Shown here: positions 15,852 to 24,165 of the stretch, piece after piece
Numbering within the stretch: the stretch's first letter is position 1
How the letters are laid out: each line of letters starts with the position of its first letter
Origin: a bacterium
GTDB taxonomy: Bacteria; Electryoneota; RPQS01
DNA length: 64,000 bases
Direction: 5' to 3'
Assembly (NCBI GenBank): GCA_016703065.1
Contig: JADJCU010000001.1
Span: forward strand, 744,001 to 808,000
Notes under the pieces: model-generated
What the model saw: the letters and a program-made list of their open reading frames with translations, nothing else
The model's database searches: none
What the model was told of the DNA's origin: nothing
Position numbers and translations under genes: made by a program

Positions 15852-16264
15852 TGCGACATGCGCTGACGATTCTTGCTGTGAGTGATTTTCCGAAAGCGCT
15901 TGCGTTCTATCGTGCCGCGTTCGACTTTCGGCAGACGGTGGATGTGCCGGTCTATGCCGAGTTTGAGCTGGAAGATGGGCGCAGAATCGGGATATATGAG
16001 CGCAACAGTTTTGGCGCGAATACGGGAATTGTCCCGAATGCCGTTGGCGCAGACGAACTCTCGGGCGCGGAGCTGTACTTCTATTGCGACGATCCCGCGG
16101 TGCAATGCGCGAAGCTCATCGACGCGGGCGCCGTTGAACTCTCTCCATGGCAAGCCCGTGCTTGGGGTGATGACGCGGCCTATTTCCGCGATCCCGACGG
16201 ACACGTACTTGTGATCGCGCAGGTAAGAAACTCGACCACTGAACCTGCCCCAAAGCAAGTCTGA
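15848..16264 (+). CDS. VOC family (glyoxalase/bleomycin resistance-like) protein
   Basis: 138 residues with two beta-alpha-beta-beta-beta units: LTILAVSDFPKALAFYRAAFDF at the start and DDAAYFRDPDGHVLVIAQ at the end, the usual VOC closing strand with its glutamate position taken by another residue. Such proteins include glyoxalase I, fosfomycin resistance enzymes and many of unknown use. It overlaps the T9SS cargo stop, so the two are translationally coupled although unrelated in function. Confidence 0.85.
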   Translation: MMRHALTILAVSDFPKALAFYRAAFDFRQTVDVPVYAEFELEDGRRIGIYERNSFGANTGIVPNAVGADELSGAELYFYCDDPAVQCAKLIDAGAVELSPWQARAWGDDAAYFRDPDGHVLVIAQVRNSTTEPAPKQV

Positions 16265-16286
16265 CCCGGCACCGAATTTGCACATA

Positions 16287-16311
16287 TATAATGATACGCG
16301 CGAATTCGCGC
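16287..16311 (+). promoter_or_regulatory. Candidate -10 box and 14-bp palindrome
   Basis: TATAAT at 16287-16292 is followed by the perfect palindrome GCGCGAATTCGCGC at 16298-16311, which would cover the transcription start. No good -35 box is visible. A repressor site is possible. The LOG gene start is 147 bases downstream. Confidence 0.35.
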
Positions 16312-16457
16312 ATGTGTTTGTAAAACAAATATTTAGAAAACATCACGTTGCAACCATAATGGGCGCGTTCGAGAACGTTCAGGGGAACCCGTGGTCCGCT
16401 TGGCGGGTTTGAGAACATGTACGCAGGGCGACTGCGGACGGGAAAGGACTGATTCAT

Positions 16458-17303
16458 TTGATCGAAAGCGAGAAGGATTTTTATCCGAAGGCGTACGACA
16501 ACCCGCGCTTCCTGCATAGCGCGCACGCCCGCAGCCTAAGAATCTTAGCCGAATATCTTGAACCGCAATCGCGGCTTCGTCTGCAAAAGATCCGCAGTAC
16601 CGTTGTGTTCTTTGGCTCTGCGCGCTCGGTGCCCGAAGAAGAACTCGAGCAGCGCATCGCGGACCTCAGGAAACAGTGGGCAAGCGAACTCGGCATCACG
16701 CCGAAGATCATCGAGCAGCGCGAGACCTCCTTCCGCCGACTGTCGCACTACTATCAGGAAGCAGAGCGCCTTGCCGCAAAAGTCGCCGCGCATTTTCAAC
16801 AGCTGCCCGATCCGCGCGACCGTCACGTCGTGTGCAGCGGCGCGGGACCCGGAATGATGGAGGCCGCCAATCGCGGCGCACATCGCATCGGCGCGAAGAC
16901 CGTCGGACTCTCGATCAGCCTGCCGCATGAGCAGGGAGTCAATCGCTATCTCGATCCGCCGTATACGTTCGAGTTTCACTACTTCTTCATGCGCAAGTAC
17001 TGGTTCGTCTATCTGGCGCGCGCGCTGGTCGCGTTCCCAGGCGGATTCGGAACCTTTGACGAACTCTTCGAATGTCTCACGCTGATTCAGACGCAGAAGA
17101 TTCGACGCAAGCTGCCGATTGTACTCTTCGGCAGCGAGTATTGGAAAGAAGTCGTCAATTTCGACGCCTTGATTCGCTGGGGCGTGATCTCGCCCGAAGA
17201 TATGGACCTGTTTAGAATTTGTGACGACGTGGACGACGCCTACAACTATCTCGTCGAACAGATTGACGTCGCACGCGCAGCCGAAACCACAGAGGAAGCA
17301 TGA
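16458..17303 (+). CDS. LOG family protein (TIGR00730-like, possible nucleotide 5'-monophosphate phosphoribohydrolase)
   Basis: 281 residues from TTG 16458. The Rossmann-like domain contains VVFFGSAR, CSGAGPGMMEAANRGA and the signature PGGFGTFDELFE, which includes the catalytic glutamate of LOG (LONELY GUY) enzymes. These release ribose 5-phosphate from AMP-type nucleotides and are often mislabelled lysine decarboxylase. The N-terminal 45 residues are an extra extension. The stop overlaps the rhodanese gene start. Confidence 0.88.
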   Translation: MIESEKDFYPKAYDNPRFLHSAHARSLRILAEYLEPQSRLRLQKIRSTVVFFGSARSVPEEELEQRIADLRKQWASELGITPKIIEQRETSFRRLSHYYQEAERLAAKVAAHFQQLPDPRDRHVVCSGAGPGMMEAANRGAHRIGAKTVGLSISLPHEQGVNRYLDPPYTFEFHYFFMRKYWFVYLARALVAFPGGFGTFDELFECLTLIQTQKIRRKLPIVLFGSEYWKEVVNFDALIRWGVISPEDMDLFRICDDVDDAYNYLVEQIDVARAAETTEEA

Positions 17304-17842
17304 GTCTGGGGAAACAAATTTCGACATTGCTAATCGCCGCCGTGCTGCTCGGATTGGGCACCCGCGTGGCCACCAAGAACGAAACTCCGTTCTGGGGATT
17401 CCCCGAACCGATTAAACTGATCTCGCCGCCCGAGTCTATCGCCGATCCGAATGCGGCAAAACCGGACAGCATGTTTGCCGCAGCGACTGCCCCCTATGAG
17501 GTGGACCTCGCGACGACGATGGTGCTCTATATGAAGCGCAACAAGAGCAATATTCACTTCGTCGACTCGCGCGAAGAAAACCTCTACAACGAGGGTCACA
17601 TTCCCGGCGCGCTGAACGTGGCCTTCGACCATATCGACAAAGAAGCCGCGAAGTTCCTGGCCTTGCCCAAAGAGGATCTGATCGTCATCTACTGCGATGG
17701 AGGCGATTGCCACCTCTCGCACGATCTCGCCGAATGGGCGCTCGCGAATGGCTTCAACCGACTGGCTGTTTTCACCGGCGGCTGGGCCGAGTGGTCCAAA
17801 GAGACCGAGATGATCGACACGGCCGAGGCGAAGTCGGAATAG
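17300..17842 (+). CDS. Rhodanese-like domain protein, membrane-anchored or exported
   Basis: 180 residues. Residues 6-22 form a hydrophobic N-terminal segment that may be a signal anchor. The rhodanese domain spans about 66-172: FVDSREENLYNEGHIPGALNV, then the active loop YCDGGDCHLS with Cys132 as the sulfur-carrying residue, and GWAEW at the end. It probably handles persulfide in the periplasm. The neighbouring MauE-like gene (18052) also suggests thiol/redox chemistry, though a promoter separates them. Confidence 0.87.
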   Translation: MSLGKQISTLLIAAVLLGLGTRVATKNETPFWGFPEPIKLISPPESIADPNAAKPDSMFAAATAPYEVDLATTMVLYMKRNKSNIHFVDSREENLYNEGHIPGALNVAFDHIDKEAAKFLALPKEDLIVIYCDGGDCHLSHDLAEWALANGFNRLAVFTGGWAEWSKETEMIDTAEAKSE

Positions 17843-17871
17843 TCCATGAGTTGGCTGCGATTGCAGATTTG

Positions 17872-17900
17872 GCGGGCTTACCCGGAGCGGGTAGGCCCGC
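17872..17900 (+). terminator. Strong hairpin after the rhodanese gene, probable terminator
   Basis: GCGGGC-T-TACCC, loop ggagc, GGGTA-G-GCCCGC forms a 12-pair stem with one G-T wobble. Only a short T run (TTT) follows, so termination may be partial. Confidence 0.5.
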
Positions 17901-18014
17901 GCTGTTTCGAGACCCAAGTGAAGCTTGATGAAGGGTCGTGAAGGCGAGAGGAACAACGGGCGAAAAATCCGCCCTTTCTTCCCCGTAACTTCTTGAAAAT
18001 AACGGGACTTTGGC

Positions 18015-18043
18015 TTGACTTTGTGAAAATGTATTACTATAAT
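18015..18043 (+). promoter_or_regulatory. Consensus sigma-70 promoter of the MauE-like gene
   Basis: TTGACT (18015-18020), exactly 17 bases, then TATAAT (18038-18043). The start site expected about 7 bases later (near 18050) falls within 2 bases of the ATG at 18052, so the transcript would be almost leaderless. Confidence 0.8.
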
Positions 18044-18051
18044 AAAGGGCT

Positions 18052-18531
18052 ATGCATAGGAGCCTCCGCGAGCAGATATTTACGGGCTTAGATTGGGCCT
18101 TCCGCCTCCTGTTGGCGGGGGTGTTTCTCTATGCTGCCTGGCCGAAAATGCTGGATCCACATGCATTCGCCAAGGCGATCTCGAACTACAAAGTCAGCCT
18201 GCCGGTTGTCGGCTCCGACTACATCTTCCTGACCGCAATTCTGCTCCCTCCGCTCGAAGCCGTCACCGCCGTCTGTCTGTTCGTCAACCGCATGAGACGC
18301 GGCGCCGCACTGATGGCCGTCTTCCTGATGAGCCTGTTCATCGTCCTGATCGCCCAAGCCGTCTTGCGCGGATTCAATATCGATTGCGGATGTTTCGGGG
18401 CGTCCTCGTCTTCTGCCGAACTGGCAACCAAAGTCGGATGGAGCAAAGTGGCCGAAAATTTCGGCTATCTGGCTGCTGCGATCTTCGTCTACTTGCGCGC
18501 CTGTCCGCCGAAACCGAAATACAGACTGTAG
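18052..18531 (+). CDS. MauE/DoxX-like membrane protein
   Basis: 159 residues with four membrane helices: about 14-32, 56-78, 84-106 and 130-148. The DoxX/MauE family pattern is seen in the first helix (AGVFLYAAWPKMLDP) and in the loop FNIDCGCFG, whose cysteine pair is typical of MauE-like proteins linked to disulfide handling. It probably acts in periplasmic thiol or electron transfer reactions. It shares an operon with the T9SS cargo that starts 10 bases after its stop. An upstream leader is nearly absent. Confidence 0.85.
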   Translation: MHRSLREQIFTGLDWAFRLLLAGVFLYAAWPKMLDPHAFAKAISNYKVSLPVVGSDYIFLTAILLPPLEAVTAVCLFVNRMRRGAALMAVFLMSLFIVLIAQAVLRGFNIDCGCFGASSSSAELATKVGWSKVAENFGYLAAAIFVYLRACPPKPKYRL

Positions 18532-18541
18532 GAGGATTCGG

Positions 18542-20320
18542 ATGGGAAAACAGCTTGCCGTTCTACTCTGGCTCGGCTGTATCGTGCTGTGCGCGACGCT
18601 CGCGCGAGCGGCGCATCCGCAGCTTCCGGTTAGACCGGCCATCCTGCCCGACTTCCGCATCCCCGCTGAGAACAGCCGTTCGCTCGATGAATCGTGGACA
18701 TACTCCGCGACCCTCGAAGACGCAAGCCCGCTCCACCCTCAACTCCTCGGCGCTGTTCCAGTCGGAGTCGCGGCAACACACCAAGGCCGCGTGTTCATTG
18801 CTACGCTTCATACGATCTTCCGATCCACCAACGGAGGGCGAACATGGGCAAACCTCGACCCGCAACCGCCGCCAACCTTCTCGCCTTCCTTCAACGCCCT
18901 CCGCTCGCCGAACTTTATCTCTGATATTACCAACCGACCTGTTCGACGGAAAGATGCGATCTACGATACGTTGTACGTAGGCGCATTCAGCACGGAGGAC
19001 GACGACGGCGCAATTCGCCTGATTCGCGGCTTCGGATCCCAGCACGTCGTATGGACAGACTCCTTCTTCCACGCCGATCGCTGGTTGACCAGCGTGGTCG
19101 CGCCTGACTCCAACGAGTGCCTCGCCTTGGCCGGGTTCGACGAGCGCATCTTTCGTAACGTTAACACGAGCGGCGGTCCCAATTGGGATACGCTTGAATA
19201 CGAATTCGATGGGAACTGGGCGAGCGAGATTACGTCCGTCGGCGAATTCGTAACAGCGGTCGGCTCGCATCGTTGGGTTTCACATGACCGCGGCGCAACG
19301 TGGGAATCGCGTCCACCGGCCGATCCGCTGGGCGATCGCGATATCGATTTCTCGCCGAGCGGAGCGCGCGGAATTATTTCCGGAGGAGTCGACAGCCCAC
19401 CACTCGGCTGGGTTCGTTTCACCACAAATCAAGGTGAAACGTGGTCGGAGCGAGTCCTGTCTACGAACGTACCTTTAAGCTCGGTGCTGATGGTGAATGA
19501 TACGCTCGGTTTCGCGGCGGGCGGAGTTGCCGCGACTGCCGCCGGGGAAATCTGGCGTACAACCGATGGCGGTGAATCGTGGTCGCTCGATCTGAGCGCC
19601 GACGCGGAATTCACCGAACTCGGCCTGTCGCGTGAAAGCGGAGCATATGTAAACGTCATTGCCGCAGGCTACTACGCGGATTTCCGCGGTGCCGTATGGC
19701 GCACGCATATCTTCATGCCGGATACGACCGGCGCAATTCTGGTCGCAGAGCCGGATACATTGCGCATGTTTGCGGGTATCGGCGCGAACGACTCTGAACC
19801 GCTCACAATTCGCAATCTCGGAACCGTGAACGTGCTCGTCTCGGACGTGACCTCGACCGGACCGTTCTTTAACGACTGTTGTGCGTTTGAAGTGCTCCTG
19901 GAGCCGGGGGAACAGATGACCGTTACGGTTACCTTTGCTCCGACCATTGACGGCGTGTTCACGACACCGTTGCGCGTGACCAACAGCGCGGGCGAGTTCC
20001 TCGAAGTCGTCGCGCTCGGCCAGACGGGAGTCCGTGCCGAGGAGCCGCCGTTTGTGCCCGGCGATGTGGCCCTGCTCGTCTTTCCGAACCCGGGGAACGC
20101 CGAGTTCCGTTTGAACTATAGCCTTGAGCGTGCGGGCGCGACGAGGCTGAAAGTGTTCGACACGCAGGGACGCGCCGTGGCAACCCTTGTCGACGACCAC
20201 CGCGCTGCGGGAGAGCATGTCGTGAATTGGGATGCGGGCCGGCAGCCGAGCGGCGTCTATTTCGCCGAGCTGCGCGCAGGCAACGCGCGGCAAGTGCAGA
20301 AACTGGTGCTCATGAAATGA
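18542..20320 (+). CDS. T9SS cargo with BNR/YCF48-like propeller and Hydin-like domain
   Basis: 592 residues. A signal peptide ends near ARAAH. A propeller follows with BNR-type motifs (FRSTNGGRTWANL, VSHDRGATWES, WRTTDGGESWS), then an ASPM/SPD-2/Hydin-like Ig domain (LTIRNLGTVNVLVSDV) and a T9SS sorting domain beginning VFPNPGNAEFRLNY and ending KLVLMK. GTAGGAGG precedes the ATG. Expected outside the cell. The stop overlaps the esterase start (ATGA). Confidence 0.87.
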   Translation: MGKQLAVLLWLGCIVLCATLARAAHPQLPVRPAILPDFRIPAENSRSLDESWTYSATLEDASPLHPQLLGAVPVGVAATHQGRVFIATLHTIFRSTNGGRTWANLDPQPPPTFSPSFNALRSPNFISDITNRPVRRKDAIYDTLYVGAFSTEDDDGAIRLIRGFGSQHVVWTDSFFHADRWLTSVVAPDSNECLALAGFDERIFRNVNTSGGPNWDTLEYEFDGNWASEITSVGEFVTAVGSHRWVSHDRGATWESRPPADPLGDRDIDFSPSGARGIISGGVDSPPLGWVRFTTNQGETWSERVLSTNVPLSSVLMVNDTLGFAAGGVAATAAGEIWRTTDGGESWSLDLSADAEFTELGLSRESGAYVNVIAAGYYADFRGAVWRTHIFMPDTTGAILVAEPDTLRMFAGIGANDSEPLTIRNLGTVNVLVSDVTSTGPFFNDCCAFEVLLEPGEQMTVTVTFAPTIDGVFTTPLRVTNSAGEFLEVVALGQTGVRAEEPPFVPGDVALLVFPNPGNAEFRLNYSLERAGATRLKVFDTQGRAVATLVDDHRAAGEHVVNWDAGRQPSGVYFAELRAGNARQVQKLVLMK

Positions 20321-21309
20321 GATTGCTTGGCCAACTCATCGTTGAAGAGTTCCGCTCGCGCTGCCTTGAAGGCAATCCGCTCGGGGATCAAGTCGTACGC
20401 GAGACACCCGTCTACCTGCCCGAAGGTTACTCGAAACAAAACGACTATCCGCTGCTCGTGCTGCTGTCGGGATTTACCGGAAGCGGATTGACGCACGTCA
20501 ATTGGAGCGCGTGGCTCGAACCGTTTCCAGTCAGGCTCGAACGACTGATTGCCGAAGGCGCGATTCCGCCGTGTGTCGTGCTGATGCCAGATTGCTTCAC
20601 GCGGCTCGGTGGCGCCCAATATATCAACTCGAGCGCAACCGGTGATTACGAAGATTACCTGTGCGGTGAGCTCTTGCCGTGGATGCGTAAGGAGTATCGC
20701 GCCGGAATCTCGCCGGAGCGCACGTGCGTCATCGGCAAGTCGTCGGGCGGTTACGGAGCATTCGTGCTCGCGGCGCGACACCCGGAGCTGTACGGCTGGT
20801 GTATCATGCACTCGGGCGACTGCTACTTTGAATACGGCTATTTGCCGGAATTTCCGCAAGCGCTGAAAGAACTGCGCAAGCATCCGTCGCCGAAAGACAT
20901 GATCGCGCTCTACGGCAACCAGCGTAAGCGCGTGTCTAATGAGGCCGTGAACATCACGGCGATGTCGGCTTGCTATTCGCCAAATCCTGACTCGCCCTAC
21001 GGCTTCGACTATCCGTTTGACTTGCAAACGGGAGAATTGCGCGAAGACGTGTGGGCACGGTGGCTTATGCACGACCCCGTGCGCATGGCAAGTGACGAGC
21101 GGACGATTGAAAACCTGAAACGGCTGTCGGGGATCTACATCGACTGCGGAATCGCGGATGAATTCCACTTGCAATGGGGCGCGCGCATTCTCTCGACGAG
21201 ACTCGCCGATGCCGAAGTTGCGCACACGCACGAAGAGTTCGAAGGTGGCCACTTCAATGTGCAATGGCGCTATGACGAAAGCCTGAAGTGGCTTGGTGGA
21301 AAGTGGTGA
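20317..21309 (+). CDS. Alpha/beta hydrolase, esterase D/enterochelin esterase-like
   Basis: 330 residues from ATG 20317, which overlaps the preceding stop. An upstream extension in frame to 20227 is the shadow of the previous gene. The fold is that of the Fes/antigen 85 esterases: TPVYLPEGYSK at the start, nucleophile Ser142 in GKSSGGYGAFVLA (G-x-S-x-G), the acid in IYIDCGIADEF and the histidine in FEGGHFNVQW. No signal peptide, so it is cytoplasmic. The substrate is unknown. Confidence 0.87.
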   Translation: MRLLGQLIVEEFRSRCLEGNPLGDQVVRETPVYLPEGYSKQNDYPLLVLLSGFTGSGLTHVNWSAWLEPFPVRLERLIAEGAIPPCVVLMPDCFTRLGGAQYINSSATGDYEDYLCGELLPWMRKEYRAGISPERTCVIGKSSGGYGAFVLAARHPELYGWCIMHSGDCYFEYGYLPEFPQALKELRKHPSPKDMIALYGNQRKRVSNEAVNITAMSACYSPNPDSPYGFDYPFDLQTGELREDVWARWLMHDPVRMASDERTIENLKRLSGIYIDCGIADEFHLQWGARILSTRLADAEVAHTHEEFEGGHFNVQWRYDESLKWLGGKW

Positions 21310-21313
21310 CACC

Positions 21314-21475
21314 ATGGGCAAACTCAACAAAGAGTGGCATCTCGTACATAAGATGCCCAAAAACCCGACCCTGGAACAACGATTAGATTGGCACGAAGCG
21401 CACGCGAAACATTGCGCGTGCCGTGAGATGCCCGAAGAGTTGGCAAAACTGATTAAAGCAAGAAAAAAGAAATAG
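21314..21475 (+). CDS. Small conserved-type protein of unknown function
   Basis: 53 residues from ATG 21314, 4 bases after the esterase stop. The sequence is basic and helical with KEWHLVHKMPKNPTLEQRL and HAKHCACREMPEEL. I recall similar short proteins (KEWH...MPKNPTLEQR) in many bacteria, without a known role. The CAC pair and several histidines could bind a metal. Confidence 0.65.
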   Translation: MGKLNKEWHLVHKMPKNPTLEQRLDWHEAHAKHCACREMPEELAKLIKARKKK

Positions 21476-21477
21476 CC

Positions 21478-22011
21478 ATGGACCTCGAAGCGCAGAAATA
21501 TCCGATCGGGAAGTATGACGTCTATCGACCGGCGAGCGCCGAAGAGCGCGCTGAACGAATCGCCGTTTTGCGGGCGTTGCCGGGGCAACTGCGCGCGGCC
21601 ATTGCCGGACTCAACGATGCGCAGCTTGACACGTCTTACCGCGAAGGCGGATGGACTGTGCGGCAGCTCGTGCACCACGTCGCCGATTCGCATTTGAACG
21701 CTTACACACGCACAAAAGTCGCGCTCACCGAAGATAGTTTCGAGATTCGTCCCTACAACCAAACCAATTGGGTAACCACCCCCGACGGGAGCTTTGCGCC
21801 GGAACTTTCCCTGAAACTGCTCGAAGCGATTCATGAGAAATGGACACTGTTGCTCGAACAGCTGACGCCGGAGCAATTCGACCGCAGCATGACACATCCC
21901 GAGCGGCCCGGTCAGCAGCTTGACGTGAAATGGCTGCTCGGCCTCTATTCATGGCATGGTCTGCATCATACCGCGCATATCACCAAACTGCGCGAACGAA
22001 TGGGATGGTGA
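21478..22011 (+). CDS. YfiT/BstA-like DinB-fold putative metal-dependent hydrolase (copy 1)
   Basis: 177 residues with the four-helix DinB fold. The start LEAQKYPIGKYDVYRPASAEER is typical of YfiT proteins. Metal ligands are expected in REGGWTVRQLVHHVADSH and WHGLHHTAHI. In Bacillus the family includes the bacillithiol transferase BstA. The substrate here is unknown. Starts 2 bases after the small gene and is followed at once by a paralogue. Confidence 0.87.
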   Translation: MDLEAQKYPIGKYDVYRPASAEERAERIAVLRALPGQLRAAIAGLNDAQLDTSYREGGWTVRQLVHHVADSHLNAYTRTKVALTEDSFEIRPYNQTNWVTTPDGSFAPELSLKLLEAIHEKWTLLLEQLTPEQFDRSMTHPERPGQQLDVKWLLGLYSWHGLHHTAHITKLRERMGW

Positions 22012-22015
22012 CAAG

Positions 22016-22537
22016 ATGGAAGAGCTGAAATATCCGATCGGCAGATTTCAGATATCGCAGACTCCGACCGCTGCCGAACGCAAGACATGGATCGAGATGA
22101 TCGAAGAGTTGCCCTTTGAGTTGGGCAATGCGATTGCCGGGTTCAATGACGCGCGGCTGGATACGCCGTACCGTGAGGGCGGCTGGTCGGTGCGGACCGT
22201 CGTGCATCACATCACGGACGCGAATATTCATTTCTATTGCCGCACGAAATTCGTTGTCACCGAGAACCGGCCGACGATTATTGGCTTTGACGAGCAGGAG
22301 TGGATCAAGACGCCCGACATGAAGCTGCCCGTCGATTCCGCGCTGGAGCTTCTGGAGGGGTTGCACGTCCGCTGGGTTGAGATTCTGAAGTCGCTTCAGC
22401 AGTCGGACTTCGAGCGCAAATACGTTCACTCGGTGCGCGGCGTGGAACAGCTTGATTTCATCGTCGCCTACGCGGCGTGGCATGGTCGGCATCACACGGC
22501 CCATATCGCGCAATTACGCAAGCGGATGGGCTGGTAG
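22016..22537 (+). CDS. YfiT/BstA-like DinB-fold protein (copy 2)
   Basis: 173 residues from ATG 22016 (4 bases after copy 1 ends); the frame upstream to 21956 overlaps copy 1 and is not used. The same landmarks as in copy 1 occur in the same order: EELKYPIGRFQISQTPTAAER, REGGWSVRTVVHHITDANIH and WHGRHHTAHI. The first motif differs (DANIH for DSH), which may alter metal binding or substrate. This is a clear tandem duplication that has diverged. Confidence 0.87.
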   Translation: MEELKYPIGRFQISQTPTAAERKTWIEMIEELPFELGNAIAGFNDARLDTPYREGGWSVRTVVHHITDANIHFYCRTKFVVTENRPTIIGFDEQEWIKTPDMKLPVDSALELLEGLHVRWVEILKSLQQSDFERKYVHSVRGVEQLDFIVAYAAWHGRHHTAHIAQLRKRMGW

Positions 22538-22564
22538 AATCCCAAAACTTCAATGGAGGTTGGC

Positions 22565-23164
22565 ATGAACACGCGGTTCATTTTGGCAGGAGTGCTGGCG
22601 GGGATAGCGATGTTCGCGTGGGGCGCCGTGTCACACATGTTCCTGCCGTGGCACGAAGCAACCATGAACACCTTTCGCGACGAGGACCTTGTTGCGGAGG
22701 TGCTCATGAAGGAAGCGCCGCACTCGGGAATCTACGTCGCGCCGATGGCGGGCATGCTTGACGAAGGCCTTTCGGCCGATGAAAGCGACAGACGAATGCA
22801 GGAAGCGTGGGACAAAGGCGCAAAAGGGCCAAACATCTTTCTGTCGTTCCACCGAGAAGGCAAAGACGGCATGGCCGCGCCGATGATTCTTGACTTTGCC
22901 GTGCTCTCGCTGCTCGCCTTTGCGATGCTGCTGCTCTTGCGCGCGGTGCCCAACCTTTCATTCACCGGCAAAGTGTTGTTTGTGCTGATCGTCGGCACGC
23001 TCGGCATGGCGCTTGTGCAAATCGAACAGTGGATCTGGTGGAGCTTCTCGACAAGTTATGTGCTTGTCAATATCGTCGACGGCGCGATCCGCTGGGCCGT
23101 AGGCGGCGTCGTGTTGGCGAAATTAGGGACACCGCGTGACAGGAATCCGGTGATTCGGAGATGA
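22565..23164 (+). CDS. Integral membrane protein, unknown function
   Basis: 199 residues from ATG 22565, preceded by GGAGG. Membrane helices are seen at about 4-24 (ILAGVLAGIAMFAWGAVSHM), 105-126 (ILDFAVLSLLAFAMLLLL), 133-153 and 160-180. The long loop after the first helix is extracytoplasmic or cytoplasmic and charged. No family recognised. The stop overlaps the next start by 4 bases. Confidence 0.65.
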   Translation: MNTRFILAGVLAGIAMFAWGAVSHMFLPWHEATMNTFRDEDLVAEVLMKEAPHSGIYVAPMAGMLDEGLSADESDRRMQEAWDKGAKGPNIFLSFHREGKDGMAAPMILDFAVLSLLAFAMLLLLRAVPNLSFTGKVLFVLIVGTLGMALVQIEQWIWWSFSTSYVLVNIVDGAIRWAVGGVVLAKLGTPRDRNPVIRR

Positions 23165-23523
23165 ACATCTACCACGTCTGGTGCAACCTGAAAGAGTCGC
23201 GGCGCGATTTGGAATTTGCCGAGAATGTGCGCGCGCTGATGGAGCACCTCATGAAGACGGGCGAGATGACAAGCTGGAGATTGACCCGACGCAAACTTGG
23301 CTTTGGACCTAACGAACTCGGCGAGTTTCACATCACGATGGAATTCCCCTCGCTCGTTGAACTTGATAAGACCTTCGGGGATATGGCGCGGCGAAGCGGC
23401 GATGTCGAAACGCTGCACCGCAACGTGTTCGTCATGGTTACGGACTTCCGCTCGGGATTGTCACGCGACTTTCCCGATCAGGAACGCGAAACTACACCCG
23501 ACTCGACTACGAGCCGGGGATAA
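23161..23523 (+). CDS. Small DUF6614-like protein
   Basis: 120 residues starting MNIYHVWCNLKESRRDLEFAE, a start I associate from memory with the DUF6614 group of small alpha/beta proteins of unknown function. The assignment is tentative. SWRLTRRKLGFGPNELGEFH and a C-terminal LHRNVFVMVTDF suggest a ferredoxin-like fold. It overlaps the membrane protein stop and is probably cotranscribed. Confidence 0.6.
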   Translation: MNIYHVWCNLKESRRDLEFAENVRALMEHLMKTGEMTSWRLTRRKLGFGPNELGEFHITMEFPSLVELDKTFGDMARRSGDVETLHRNVFVMVTDFRSGLSRDFPDQERETTPDSTTSRG

Positions 23524-23542
23524 CCTTTAACGCATGGAGCAG

Positions 23543-23920
23543 ATGATGAAGAAGCAATTCCTTGTTTTAGTGTTTGCCGCGTTTGCCGTCGGCGCGATTC
23601 AGGGCGCCGCGCAGGAAACTGCGCCAGCGCCGACCAAGCAGGAGCAATTGGCCAACGAGGCCGACACGCTCGAAGTCCGGCGCCGCGCGCTGCGCGAAGA
23701 ACAGACAATGCTTGACAAGCGCGAAATCGAACTTCAGCAAGAGATTGCCGATTTGACCTCGCGCTTGAAGGCTGCCAAGCTCGAACTCAAGAGCAACGCG
23801 ATCTCCCAAAAGGACCTCGCCAAGCGCGGCAAAGAGCTGAAGATTGACACCAAGCAGCACAAGATGGAAAAGAAGCAGGCCAAGCGCGCCGCCAAGGAAG
23901 CCAAGAAAGCCCAGAAGTAA
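23543..23920 (+). CDS. Secreted lysine/alanine-rich coiled-coil protein
   Basis: About 125 residues. ATG 23543 or 23546 is favoured by GGAG at 23536, although ATG 23534 is in frame. A signal peptide ends near GAAQE. The mature protein is one long charged helix (RRRALREEQTMLDKREIEL, KMEKKQAKRAAKEAKKAQK), hence a coiled coil with a strongly basic tail. It may be a periplasmic chaperone or spacer; no family recognised. Confidence 0.6.
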   Translation: MMKKQFLVLVFAAFAVGAIQGAAQETAPAPTKQEQLANEADTLEVRRRALREEQTMLDKREIELQQEIADLTSRLKAAKLELKSNAISQKDLAKRGKELKIDTKQHKMEKKQAKRAAKEAKKAQK

Positions 23921-23931
23921 ACACTCGAGAT

Positions 23932-24156
23932 ATGTCCGAACCCAAAGTTAAACGCGGATGGCAGCCGGTCGAAGAGGTCAATTGGGACGCCTTCGAACGC
24001 GCTATCGCCGAATCGAAGAACAAACAGCAGATTCTCGCGCACTTGCGCAATCTGTATGAACAAAAAGGCTACGCGAACATGATTCGCGCCGCCGAAGTCG
24101 CCTATAACCGGCTCGTCGAAGTGCTGCCGGGCAACAAGAGTTCGATTGGTGTCTAG
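23932..24156 (+). CDS. Small hypothetical protein
   Basis: 74 residues, mainly helical (WDAFERAIAESKNKQQILAHLRNLYEQKG). No motif, signal or membrane segment. It lies 11 bases after the coiled-coil gene and 9 before the next DinB gene. Codon use looks like its neighbours. Confidence 0.55.
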   Translation: MSEPKVKRGWQPVEEVNWDAFERAIAESKNKQQILAHLRNLYEQKGYANMIRAAEVAYNRLVEVLPGNKSSIGV

Positions 24157-24165
24157 TACTAAGGG

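Noticed and set aside
20257..21897. 546-residue minus-strand frame
   Set aside because: Antisense shadow across the esterase and YfiT genes; composition is that of reversed GC-rich codons.
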